Below, piece by piece: positions 45,596 through 55,935 of a stretch of 64,000 bases of DNA. Source of the stretch: Vesta saturnalis. Lineage: Eukaryota; Arthropoda; Insecta; Coleoptera; Lampyridae. Made by a program: the position numbers and the translations under genes. Position 1 is the stretch's first letter. The number at the start of each line of letters is the position of its first letter. The DNA is taken from positions 3,191,501-3,255,500 of the forward strand of contig JARFJB010002087.1 of assembly GCA_036346205.1 (NCBI GenBank). Direction: 5' to 3'. A model generated the notes under the pieces. It saw only the letters and a list, made by a program, of their open reading frames with translations, did no database searches and was not told the DNA's origin.

Positions 45596-46762
45596 TACAT
45601 AAAATTCATAGTTTGTTATATCACTAATCTCGCAGAAAAAAACCGAGCATTGCATTTTCCATACAAATAACGTGCAGGTTATGTGTCCCTCAATCTTATG
45701 GGGTAGACAATTTTTCTGAAAATTAAGTGCGCCACAACAAATTAAATTTAAGAAAATGTTCACATTGTTCTTACACCAAAAAGAAAAAGAAGATCCTGTT
45801 AACGAATAGAGCGCTGTATGATAATGGTCTACCTCTAGACACTGGAGAAATGTGACACGCTAAACATATCAACATATGAATTTATGTAATTAACATCCAG
45901 TCATTGTTTTTTAACATAGAAAGCTTCATAATATCAGTAGGGTTAATGACCAAGACGTAAATAACAGTCAAGTAAGATAAGTAATATGTGTTGGCTGTAG
46001 TACAGGTGTACAAGCTATTAAACATTGAATAAAAATGTGCTGAAGTAAACCTGAACTGTTATAGTATATTAAGTACCAAGAACGGTAAGAGACATTTACC
46101 GGTCGACGGCAATGTCTGGAAACTGGGCGCAGCGAAGTCTCCAATTTTGCCGGAGACTACTGTTTTTTGCACGATCGTATTAAATTCAATTGAAATAAAT
46201 TAATTTCTACTTAAATAGTTAAGCAAGTTCATCTATATCATTTATTAGCGTTTAGTTGAGAAACCTATGAACTGGTAAAGATATCCTACCGTTCTGGAAA
46301 CAAATATTATAAATAAACCAAAGTGCTCGATCGTGCAAAAATGATTTAGGGTTTAAAAGTAGTATAAATTATTAATCAATAACTGTACAGTTATAAATAT
46401 TGTAAATAATAATGGATACATAAAGAACAAACCCGTATATATTTATTTATTATACCTAAAAGAACAGAGAATGTTCCGAAGTCTTAATAAATTGACGGAA
46501 AATGGTTTTGAGGGTTTCTACGACTATGTCGTGGGCGTTTTAATGCTCCCTAGTGTGAGAATTGCATACTTTAATACCATTTCTAGTAAATTGAGGCTCC
46601 GTCGTAAAAAACACATGTGGAATAATCTCCTAGTTATTTTACAGCCACTGACAATACCGTACTCAATTTTATAAATATTTAGGAAGTAGGTGCTGGGATT
46701 TTTATAAATATTGCAGTGATGAAACCCATTATCATGAAGAATTCTCCATACATTAACCGAGT
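45596..46762. other. Gene-free stretch
   Basis: No motif was recognised. The open frame at 46471-46674 has no known domain. Confidence 0.4.
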
Positions 46763-46910
46763 TGGTGAATCAGCGGTAACACGATCTGCTTACTATTCGA
46801 GAGATAATGAGTTCGATTCCCGCCAGAACCAACACAGTTCCTTCCGATCCTATCCTATCTCCACGTATCCTTAATTGCACCATGTAAACATACCTACTTA
46901 ATAGGTATAC
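46763..46910 (+). mobile_element. tRNA-derived SINE, best copy
   Basis: An A-box-like TGGTGAATCAGCGG is followed by a GAGTTCGATTCCCGCC B box about 45 bp later. This matches the RNA polymerase III internal promoter of tRNA-derived SINEs. The body CCTTCCGATCCTATCCTATC...CCTTAATTGCACCATGTA follows and is shared with 17490-17860. It is not a tRNA gene, because the acceptor stem does not close. Confidence 0.75.
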
Positions 46911-47514
46911 AGTCTGGAAAAAAAGAGTATGGACTACCCCCAACAATTTGGTGGTTTTCAGATTTTATGGAAAACGCTCGAACACGTTAATTTAATTTTT
47001 CAGTTTCCCACATTTTGAAAGAATTCATTTGCTTTTTCTGCCAAAAATATCAATATATGGCATATGATACATTATTTGAGAGTTCCTCAATCACGCTAAG
47101 ACAGACCTAACATAATCATTCAATGCCTGCCCTTACATTCAGTTCCTTGGCCTGAGTTTACAATGGTGGAAAAAGAAATTCGATATCTCAGTGTCGTTCT
47201 AATAGTGGTTTTGGTCCTAGTAAGCTTAAACAAACCAAACACAACCAAACATTAACGTCAGTATTAATTAACGTCAGTATTTATTAATGTCAGTATTGAC
47301 AAGCGGTAAGGTTAAATATTAGTAAGATTTTACTGTCATTACGTGGTAATTCAAAAATTCCTTTTTTAATAAAAGTTTAAGTGCACCTCGCTGGGTAGAG
47401 TATCTTCAAATTTTTCTTTTTTCAACGGAATATTGTCATTGCAATCTTGTTTTTGAATTGCGAGTTTTTAACATTAATTCCAAATAATCTTTGTTATTTG
47501 ATCGCTAACCAATT
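46911..47514. other. Gene-free stretch
   Basis: TACAGTCTGGAAAAAAAG at 46917 could be one end of a Tc1-like element, but no partner end was found. Near 47240-47290 the words AACGTCAGTATTAATT are locally tripled. Confidence 0.4.
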
Positions 47515-48095
47515 TAAATTTACAATAAGACGTAGAAAATGGAACAGTTGATTTGAACATAAACAAATTGAGTGCTTCAGAAATTTTACTAAGGATTGAT
47601 TTAAATTTAGAAATTTCATTAAGAATTGATTTAAATTTGTCTTGAACGAAAGAGTGACTTGTGTAAGAGTATGCACCAATTTTGTTTTAAAAAATTGTGT
47701 TAAATTCAGAATAATTTAATTCAGTCAATCTGTAGTTGTTATATTAACTCTTGTTTTTACTTGGAAACATTTTTTAGCATGAAAAAATTATAAATTATAA
47801 ATTAATACAACTTGATTAAAACATGCTTTAGCATGAAACTACAATTCTATGACCATCTTTATACGTTTACAAAAAGACGTAAAAAATGAAACTGTTGATC
47901 TGAACATAATCAAATTGAGTACTTTAGAAATTTTACTAAGGACTGATTTAAATTTGCCTAAAAGCAAGAGTGTTTTATGCGTTAATTTTGTTCAAAAAAG
48001 TCTATTAAATTTAAAATAATTCATTAAATTAATTTGTAATAACTGTTATATTAACTCTTGTTTTTACTTGAACAATTTTTTTAGTAAGAAACTAC
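47515..48095 (+). repeat. Direct duplication of about 250 bp
   Basis: Unit 1 (about 47515-47775) and unit 2 (about 47868-48095) share GACGTA-AAAATG-AAC-GTTGAT-TGAACATAA, AAATTTTACTAAGGA-TGATTTAAATTT and GTTATATTAACTCTTGTTTTTACTTG. The spacer is about 90 bp. Confidence 0.85.
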
Positions 48096-48295
48096 AATAC
48101 CATGGCCAACTTAATACCTCTATTTTCAGTTTTTTTGTATCACAATCGAAATTTCACAAATAAACAAATTATTTTGAAAATTATTAATTTTAGGTATAGA
48201 CATGCCTGATGAAAAAGAAAGTATACCAAACGAGGCATTGAATGACATGAACATCCGGGCTGCCATTTCAAAAAATTAAAAATAGTTTTATTTAC

Positions 48296-48580
48296 AAATA
48301 GTGACACGCCCTGTACATTATTAAAAAAATCTGAAAATTATGATATTTCAAAATACTACAAGGCCACAAACAATTTTCTGCCATTTTAAAATAAACAAAA
48401 GTTGCCTAACAAATCAGTGGCGGCAACTATTGAATATCTCTTAATCCAAAAGAGATAGACCCATACCATTTGGTATTAAATGAAAGCGTATTTTATGGGC
48501 TTTCCAAAAATGTATTAATATACAGGGTGTTTCATTTAAAGAAATGTAATATAACACGAAACACCCTGTATGATCAAAAA
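48296..48580. repeat. MITE-like repeat with CAGGGTG ends
   Basis: It starts GACACGCCCTGTACATT and ends with TATACAGGGTGTTTC followed by a short hairpin back to GAAACACCCTGTATG. These ends are like those of the 1.6-kb and 12-kb repeats. It is non-coding. Confidence 0.55.
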
Positions 48581-48882
48581 TATTTTTAAAATGTAGTGTC
48601 TACCCCTGGTCCAAAAATCATTTCTCTAACTGTTATGGTATTGCGCAACAAGCTGTTCCCTAAATCTCTTTACTTTCATAACTCCTTCGACGGTCGTCTA
48701 GTACACGTATTCAATTTCAAGGACAACCTTTTGATAAACCAGAATATTTGTAATTCTAAAATAAATGATTCTAAGATGACGTATTTCTGTTTTCCTAATT
48801 ATAACTGTATAAGTAAATTATAATATAAATGAATCACGCTCATAATTAATTATACTAAGATCAAGTTAAAATACTGTTTCAA

Positions 48883-50034
48883 ATGAATAAATTTTTGTGG
48901 TTTTGTTTTATTATTAGCATTATACAAAATGCGTTGTGCAAAAAAGATGATGTCATTTCGATCTTACGTAAAGACAATTTTCAGCAGTTCGTCACTACGA
49001 ATGAATACGTTTTTGTCAAATTTTATAAGTATATGTTTTTGTAACCTGTAATTTTTATTCCCTCCAATAAATATTGCCACGATCGCGTTTAGATTCCTTC
49101 ATGTAATAATTAAAATGTATATTAGATGCCCCTTGGTGTCAATATAATAGAAAAATGGAAGTAGAATTCATAAATGCTGCAGAAGAAGTTAAATTGAAAC
49201 TACCCGTTCAACTTGCAGAGGTAAATTGCGAAGTAGAATCAAGCCTTTGTCAGATATCAAAATTGAAGGTTTACTATTGTTTCGCAGAAAAGCTGTCCTC
49301 GAGTGCAGTAAGTATTATTTTTAAATCTTAATAACCAACTAATTTTTTGACTAGCAAGTAATGAGCGCGCGTCTAAGAATTCATTGCATGGCTCAAAAAA
49401 GAAGTTCGGCCAGCAGTGCAACAGTTACGACCGCAGAAATTGACATACTTCTGAATAAAAGGGATTTTGCGATTATCGGTTTTTTTTTAAGCTTAATCAT
49501 CTCCAAAAGCAACGAATTTTGTACATATCGCAGATAGCTTTGGGTATCCAACTTTTGCTATTAGCTCAGATGGAGATACATTCAAAAAATGTAACATTGA
49601 ACCTTGTACAATTATTTTATTTAAAAAAGTACGTATTATTATATACACTTTATATTACTCCACAAGCGATTTTTCAGGAAGATAAACCTAGATACATTTT
49701 TCAAGGAAAGCTAACATTAAATGAAATGAAAACATTTGTAAGCGTTGGAGAAAGTCCTATTTTTGTTTATTCAAATCATTTTGTAGCCAAAAATCTTTAT
49801 AATTTAAGAAAAACAATTTCTGGTTATGTTTACGTCATTCACAAGAGAAGATGTCCAAAATATTATTAACTCCGTCAAACCGATTGCGAAAAAATTTAAA
49901 AATAGTGTTCAGTTTTTAGTGAACAATACCCATGAAGAAGACGTCGGTTTCAGAAATGGAGATATAATTATGATTACAATAGACAGAAAGAAATATAAAA
50001 CGAAAAAGGTTAGAAAATTTAACGGAATTTATTG
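48883..50034 (+). pseudogene. Degenerate protein disulfide isomerase-like gene with introns
   Basis: An ATG at 48883 opens a signal peptide (MNKFLWFCFIISIIQNALC). It is followed by a thioredoxin-fold start with NFQQFVTTNEYVFVKFYK, ending at a possible donor near 49029. The next exon (about 49138-49308) has APWCQYN where PDI has APWCGHC, then LPVQLAEVNCEVESSLCQIS, parallel to PIKLAKVDATEE-DL. Further pieces match the b domain: FIAWLKKEVRPAV near 49377-49418, FGYPTFAISSD, and FKKCNIEPCTIILFKK. A clean short intron (about 49653-49677) precedes EDKPRYIFQGKLTLNEM. The b' region is at 49826-50034 (FTREDVQNIINSVKPIAKKF). The second active-site domain and a KDEL are absent. Frame breaks occur near 49030/49136, 49435-49545 and 49815. 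It probably arose by duplication of an ER chaperone gene, since introns are retained. Confidence 0.72.
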
Positions 50035-50035
50035 A

Positions 50036-50480
50036 AAGTTTTAATTGAAATAAAATCAAATTAATTATAATTGTATCTTTTGTTTTTTATTATTGCAAAG
50101 ATTTGCTTGATTACACAATCCATGGCCAACAGGCAAGACAATTGTTTTTCATTTTGGTTGATTCACAGATACAGCACGATGAATTACAAAGAGACCACTC
50201 GCGTTGGTCTCCCAAAGTATTGAAAGTGTTAATTACATTATAAGTAAAACATTTTCAACGTAAAATATGGTCTTGTTAATTTTTAATTATTTATTAATTA
50301 AGGAGCGCTGTAAAATTTTATTTAGTATTAAAATCTAGGTGAAATAATTTAAACTTAGTGCAGTGGTCATGGATTTTGAATATGACATCTAGTGAGTGCC
50401 TAAAACCGTCATCTAAAACATTAAAATTTAGTTATTGTGGACTGAAGCAGTGTGTTTGGTGCATAGGTTTTCGGCTTCTG
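50036..50480. other. Gene-free stretch
   Basis: Nothing is recognised between the PDI-like gene and the mariner. Confidence 0.4.
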
Positions 50481-50482
50481 TA

Positions 50483-51456
50483 CGAGGGTTGCTATTTATG
50501 TATTGAGAATAGAAAGAATAAACAAATGAATTTGATGAAAAATATTTTTATTGCTTTTCAAAATAATCGTCTTTAAGATCTATACACTTTTGCATGTGAT
50601 TGAACGACCCTTCAAAGCACTTTGTCCAGTCAGAAGATGGTAGCTCTAAAACATGTGTTTTGAAGGCCTCAACTGCTTCTTTGGGCGATGAAAATCATTG
50701 TCCACGCAGTTTATCTTTAATTAGTGGGAACAAGAAGAAGTCATTGGGTGCCAAGTCGGGGCTGTAAGGCGGATGACCCATCAATTCGATCTTTTGTGTG
50801 TCCAAATACTCGTTTGTTGCATGTGATGTGTGAGCTGGCATTGTCGTGTTGCAAAATGTCGTTTTGGGTTGGTTTCAATTTACCGAAAACTTCAGCCAAA
50901 CAAATGGTCGTATACCACGCTGAATTAACGGTCTTTTGATTTTCGAGAGCCACAGTTACCACAGGACCGGTTTTCGTAAAGAAAAACGCCACCATTTGCT
51001 TCTTAACGCTTCGAGAACGAACAACTTTTGTTGGCTTTGCTTAACATTGAAACACCCAAACTGTGGACTGGCCTTTTCTTTCTGGCTCATACGCATAAAT
51101 CCACGATTCCTCACCTGTGACAATGTTTTATACCGCTTTGGATGCACCACAGTTGTATTTTGAAATCATTTTACGGCACCAATCGACACGAGCATTTTTT
51201 TGAGCATCTGTTAACAAATGTGGAATCCAACGTACACACAGCTTCCGAACACACAAATGTTCGTGAAAAATCTTATGGACGCTGGTCATTCTAATGCTTA
51301 AACATCTCTCGATTTTGTTATATGCACAACAAAATGCACGACAAAACGTTCTGAGTACGTATAACCTCAAAAATGTCAAACTTTAAGATGACAGCGACAA
51401 ATTTCACCTGACAATACCAGTGTTGCCAATTCTCAATACATAAATAGTATCCCTCG
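50483..51456 (-). mobile_element. Internally deleted mariner element with TA target duplication
   Basis: Both ends begin TACGAGGG and share TATTTATGTATTGAGAAT in inverted orientation (50483-50515 and 51425-51456). TA flanks each end (50481-50482 and 51457-51458), as mariner requires. At 974 bp it is shorter than the usual 1.3 kb, because the transposase N terminus is missing. Confidence 0.85.
50548..51391 (-). pseudogene. Mariner (DD34D) transposase relic
   Basis: From right to left the minus strand carries IRMTSVHKIFHEHLCVRKLC, DWCRKMISKYNCGASKAV, a VTGDESWIY-type first-Asp region in a broken frame near 51120-51090, and KKQMVAFFFTKTGPVVTVAL. VNSAWYTTICLAEVFGKL and ILQHDNASSH (second Asp) follow. 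After a frameshift near 50785, GHPPYSPDLAPNDFFLF has the third Asp. The end FNHMQKCIDLKDDYFEKQ reaches a TAA at 50548-50550. All three catalytic residues can be recognised, but at least two frameshifts and stops separate them. It is a classical mariner, unlike the other DDE relics in the window. Confidence 0.88.
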
Positions 51457-51654
51457 TAGTACCATCACCGTAAAACCATAACTTTAAATTATTACCCACC
51501 GTGGCAATGCGTTTGTCGACCTTATTTAAAGATAATCCATCTTTTAAGTAAGATCAATTTATTTTCAAGTTTTATTATTGACAACTTCTTATCTCAATTT
51601 TTTTTTCTTTCAAATTTTTTATTGGTTACTATATATTTTAAATTTATAACATCT

Positions 51655-52080
51655 AAATAGCGGGAAAGTTTAACTTTAATTTGTTCTCAAACTGAACGTT
51701 TAGCCTGGCCACAGGCATTCCCTTCGTCAGGAATCAGCCAACAACCGGCCCAATCTCATATGTGTTCTTCTGGAACTCTTTCCGGACGTATTGATACCTC
51801 ACATGAATGTGCTTCGATCTCTTGTGAAACTTACCAGCATTCTTTACCAATCGTAGTGCTGCTGCATTATTTACAATAGGGTGTCTATATCATTCTCACA
51901 AACCTCACTTAACAAACATTTAAGCCAGACAATCTGTTTAACAGCTTCACTAGCCGCAACAAACTCAGGCTCTGTCGTTGACAGCATGTAAGTTACTGCA
52001 GCTCTACTAATTTATATGTTTACTTCTTTGACCTTTTGCCTCCCAGGGGCGTTCATAATCTGCACTACTTTGGTGGATTG
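51655..52080 (-). pseudogene. Ty1/copia RNase H C-terminal fragment
   Basis: The minus strand reads SRAAVTYMLSTTEPEFVAAS, then EAVKQIVWLKCLLSEVC with a frameshift near 51880. FHKRSKHIHVRYQYVRKEF follows, and the end FLTKGMPVARLNVQFEN is the ADI-TKPLP-type C terminus of copia polyproteins with a TGA just before it. RNase H removes RNA from the retrotransposon hybrid. No LTR was recognised next to it. Confidence 0.85.
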
Positions 52081-52700
52081 TGTGTTGCCTAGTTTACCAG
52101 TTGAAAATAAATGTATTTGTAACAATTTATTTAAGCAAAGGTGGATATAAAAATAAAAACAATCCTGGAGAAGCAAAAAAAAAACTAAATAAAATTAATA
52201 ATGTTCCACTTAATAAAGAAAAATAACAAAAAACTTAAATTAATAATACTTGTGGAGGTGGTGATTCTCCCTCGATTTGGCGATGTCACTGACGAGAACA
52301 CCCTGGGGTGGTTACTATGCTTTCGGTCCGGTGTCGCCGTATACAATTATTATAATTAAGTACATGTGCAAATTGACCGTGAATATTGCTTTTGCAAATA
52401 AAGGTGTTAATTGTGGTGAAAATAATTAAAAGGGGTAGTGAATTCAGTGCAGAATGTGTTATAGGATTTCAAAAACGTTATTACAGGTAATACTTCTTTG
52501 CTTTGGTTTAACTCTCGAATTAAATGACAACGCAAACTAAGGGTTTTATACGGTTGGATAAATCATAGGAAATGAGTTATTAATACGTTATTATTGAATT
52601 GAAATTGAATTCTTTTATAGTGAAAATATTAATTATGACTGGAATTTGTTCTCTATTGTGTTTTGTAACTGTGGTTTCATATTAGTTGATTTGATCGACC
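52081..52700. other. Gene-free stretch
   Basis: No motif was recognised. A GC-richer patch at 52245-52350 may be copia LTR or leader sequence. Confidence 0.35.
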
Positions 52701-52789
52701 TGTTTCCACAGTTTTTACTTTCTACTCAGATTCGAACTTCGGTACCTTTCACTTACAAGTCTGACACCTTTACCGCCGAGCCACCGAGT

Positions 52790-52797
<8 letters not shown>
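52700..52797 (-). mobile_element. tRNA-headed SINE, truncated copy
   Basis: The minus strand reads GGACTCGGTGGCTCGGCGGTAAAGGTGTC, then AAGTGAAAGGTACCGAAGTTCGAATCTGAG, followed by the same TGTGGAAA tail seen at 6018 and 10330. The hammerhead-bearing middle is deleted. Its 5' end abuts a (TA)n tract, as at 6239. Confidence 0.7.

Positions 52798-52858
<61 letters not shown>
52794..52858. repeat. (TA)n microsatellite
   Basis: About 65 bp of TA. Confidence 0.95.
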
Positions 52859-52860
<2 letters not shown>

Positions 52861-52967
52861 TAGAACTTTTCTTTATTCTTTATTACTTCTAAGGAAATTG
52901 ATTTTTATTCAATAATTACAAATACTTGGTAAATGTCTAGCTAACTGTCAAAAATAATTTGTTTAAA

Positions 52968-53083
52968 GTTTGTAGTGTTCCTGATTTCCTACGTATTTAG
53001 TTTTAAAGTTTGTCGTGTTCTTGACTTTCTACGTATTTAGTTTTAAAGTTTGTCGTGTTCCGGATTTCCTACGTATTAAGTTG
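52968..53083 (+). repeat. Tandem repeat, three 40-bp units
   Basis: Units start GTTTGTAGTGTTC, GTTTGTCGTGTTC and GTTTGTCGTGTTC at 52968, 53008 and 53048. Each continues CTACGTATT.AGTTTTAAA, the third being incomplete. Confidence 0.93.
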
Positions 53084-53202
53084 TCGTTGTTTAAAGTTGC
53101 TTTCAAAAATGGTTCGTTATACTTCTGCAGAATATCACCTTGTTCTAAAGAAATTACCAGTTTAAACTCTCCAATCCCTGTCTTAATCTTATCTAATCAT
53201 CT

Positions 53203-53204
<2 letters not shown>

Positions 53205-53279
<75 letters not shown>
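53205..53279. repeat. (TA)n microsatellite
   Basis: About 75 bp of TA, directly followed by GGGTGTCCACAATC, which resembles a mariner-type terminus. Confidence 0.95.
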
Positions 53280-53283
<4 letters not shown>

Positions 53284-53466
53284 GTCCACAATCTCTTTTC
53301 ACAAAATAAAACTGCAGATTCTAGAGCTGTTTTTATGTCGATTTAACGTAACTTTAATACAAAATACAAAAACATTTCCTAAAAGAGCTGGACCTCTTGG
53401 AAGATGGCGCCCTAACATCGGTTTAATTCAAATATCTTCAAAATGGTTTCCCTTTAAATGATAGCG

Positions 53467-53855
53467 TTATTTAGTGAAATATCCCCAATCGTCTGGCGTG
53501 AATATGATTTTTTAGTTGTACTCATAAGCGGCTTGTTTGGGCGGGGCATCGGAAATTGTCATTCTTTCATAATTGTAAATGAATTCATTAGTTAATTTTA
53601 TAAAAGTATGATTAACACATGAAAAGTTCAAATCGATTTATTTCGAAATCGGTGCGTCGTAGCGACTTCAGACAAGAGTATCATTCTTTTATGAAAAAAA
53701 TGGAATTTTTTTAATTTTATGTTAAAATTGCGAAATTTTGAAAAACAAAAAACTTATGAATGACAATGTCCAATGCCGCGCCCAAACGAGCCGCTTATGA
53801 GTACAACTAAAAAATCATATTCACGCCATACGATTGGGCATATTCCACTTAATAA
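53467..53855. mobile_element. Foldback MITE inserted into LINE ORF1
   Basis: The left arm (about 53467-53575) from TTATTTAGTGAAATATCC and CCAATCGTCTGGCGTGAATA is repeated in reverse complement at 53755-53855 (CACTTAATAA end). The arms enclose about 180 bp. The whole unit can form a hairpin and has no coding capacity. It lies where the C terminus of the ORF1 at 53856-54958 should continue. Confidence 0.82.
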
Positions 53856-54958
53856 ATGTACAGAGTTCGGTGTTGAGAGGATGTCGCTGTCGTCGGCGTC
53901 CTCTTCTGTCGCTGTTGCCGTGATGCGTCGGTCTGCTTCAGCTGGGGCTGCGGGTGACGTGGGAACTTCGGACGTCCCGGAAGTTGGTCGGGTGATCACC
54001 ACCGCAGTTAACGCACCTAGCTCGGTCGGTGCGGGGTTTAGCGCAATCGCTGGAGTGGTGAATTCCTGCACACTTGACACAGCGCGCCGCCGCTCTACAG
54101 CAACTGACGGAATCCCGGTGCACTGTCCGATGACGGATTTCCGCCTTAAGTCTTCGATGGAGACACGAAGCCGAACGACATACTCCATCTTCCGGATATT
54201 CCTTGCGACCTCTTCTGCTGGGAGCGTCACCAGCAGAAGCGGGATCGGTCTTATTTGCTTCTTCATCCTGAAACAAGTAACAGAATTAATATCACGTTCT
54301 TGTATGTCTTTGTAAACATCGCTCTCAGATACTTCTACAGGTACCCTAAGTAGAACCACCTTGAACGTACGTTCACTAGGCCTATCCATATACCGCATTA
54401 GCCTGTCACGGTCATTGGCTGTGGCAGGCTGTATCCTGAATCCATCTCTTATTGCCTTCGCTCGCGTGAAGGCGATCCCTCTTCGATCCAATTCTCGAGA
54501 GAAGGTGACTCAGTTCTCCTTCTCGCGAAGAACTACCGGCGATACCCTCTCCCTGGTAACGGCGGCTTCTATGGCTTTCGGACGGTCCGTGGTGTCAGCA
54601 AGGGCCCCTACGCGTTGGCGGTCGGTGTGGGCGTTGTCGGGCGGTCCAACGATCTCTTCCTAGGCTTCTTCTTCTGCATTCGGCATTCTTCGTCGGGCAA
54701 TGACTCGTTCTCTGCGGCGTCGTGCATCGGTGGCGCGGCTACTACGGTTACGGTAGCCGGAATCTCTTCTGTCTTCGTACCTTCTGTCTTCTTTTTGCTT
54801 CTCTTCCTGTTGTTGTCCTGGCTGCATGACAGGTCCAACATCGACGGCAGGGCAGGCGCGTTGCTCGGTGTCGTTACTCCGTCCAACGGTGGGAACTGTG
54901 TGTTACTCGGCAGCGTGGTATCATAGTAGCTTTCGGGCTCGTGCGCTCTACCTGGCAT
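53856..54958 (-). pseudogene. Jockey-type LINE ORF1 (gag-like, PRE_C2HC) remnant
   Basis: An ATG at 54958 begins MPGRAHEPESYYDTTLPSNT, a Pro/Ser-rich region with basic patches. After a frameshift near 54610 the frame resumes with LDRRGIAFTRAKAIRDGFRI and ERTFKVVLLRVPVEVSESDV, the PRE_C2HC domain. It continues to KMEYVVRLRVSIEDLRRKS (about 54165). A second frameshift near 54130 leads to two Cys/His knuckles, CVKCAGIHHSSDC and CVNCGGDHPTNF, at about 54085-53965. Such proteins coat LINE RNA. Only ORF1 is present, because the MITE and an unrelated segment follow where the C terminus and ORF2 should be. Confidence 0.85.
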
Positions 54959-55590
54959 CGTGATAGCGATGCTGGTAAAGGCTGGTCGATTTGTTCTTTT
55001 TTTTAACGCTTTAGCGATTTTTTAATGTTCGCTGTTCCGAACGCAGACAACGAATCTATGGATGGAGGTTGCGCGTCTTGTGATTATATAGGATTCCGTT
55101 AAAGGCGGGTACATACGGCTTCAGTTAATGGAGTAAGGTCATAGATTGGCTTTTGTTTAAATAACTTTTTTCGTATCAACGGTAGAGGGAATAAAATTGA
55201 TTATTTCATTATTCTCCAATTTAATTATAAAATAATTAAAGAAAATTGTAGACTTTCGGCTCTTTACAATCATCTGCATAAACATAGCAGATTTCAGCCA
55301 ACGAATGAACTACATCATTAAAACAAGTTCAAAAGGTGCGAATTCTTACAGAATTCTAATTTCAACTTCAAACTGTAACATGGCGATTCTCTGTTTTCAT
55401 TATTATTATATCTTAAATTATGTGGGAACGCCTTTTTTTTACAAACAAATGCGAATGCATTATATTTAAATTATAATTGCGACAAATCTTATGTAAATTT
55501 ATCTTTGATATCGATTCATTAACAAAGGTCGGTCATCTCGATCGTTTAAGTGCATGCAACAATGTCACAACTGTTTATCTCTTAAGGACA
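54959..55590. other. Possible LINE 5' leader, then AT-rich DNA
   Basis: The part to about 55110 keeps the GC content of ORF1 and may be its 5' leader. From there to 55590 the sequence is AT-rich with no recognised feature. Confidence 0.35.
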
Positions 55591-55935
55591 AACAAACAAA
55601 GTACTCACCGGGGGGCAAGCGCCCTGGGTTAGTCTGGTACATGCTTCGTCGTCCGCAGCAATAATTGTGTCATCAGGACAGACGCCTTTGTCTCGTTGGA
55701 GCTCGCTGTAAATACCTGTTAATTAATTAATACGCCATTATGTAGTTTAGGATACAAGCCTGCCCCAGCCCCCCGCTACGGAACTACAAACCCAATGGAC
55801 CAGTAATTAGGCCAAGATCACCCCATAACTGGTTCGCGGGCAATAAGGCCTTGGTCCCGTACTAGGTCAACACCTGGGGCTATCCAGAAGACAGTGCCTT
55901 CAAGGGTTCGCGGTCACTAGCCGCCACCGTGTCAT
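55591..55935. other. GC-rich island of unknown origin
   Basis: About 345 bp, markedly GC-richer than its flanks, with GGGGGGCAAGCGCCCTGGG and CCCCAGCCCCCCGC. The left edge CTCACCGG is a splice-donor sequence on the minus strand. No protein motif was found. It could be an exon, a promoter or TE leader DNA. Confidence 0.35.

Noticed and set aside
46763..46840. Possible tRNA gene
   Set aside because: A- and B-box-like sequences are present but the acceptor stem and anticodon arm do not close, and the unit recurs with a SINE body.
46917..46950. TACAGTCTGGAAAAAAAG as a Tc1-type end
   Set aside because: No inverted partner was found within several kilobases.
48203..48242. CCTGATGA...AAACGAGGCAT with pairing ATGC/GCAT
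   Set aside because: No stem II or cleavage triplet can be drawn, so the resemblance is limited to one box.
51706..51745. CTGACGA...TAAACG resembling a hammerhead on the minus strand
   Set aside because: The bases encode the copia C terminus (TKGMPVARLN), and the second core box lacks the required G.
53773..54315. Plus-strand frame of 180 codons
   Set aside because: It is the shadow of the LINE ORF1 on the opposite strand.
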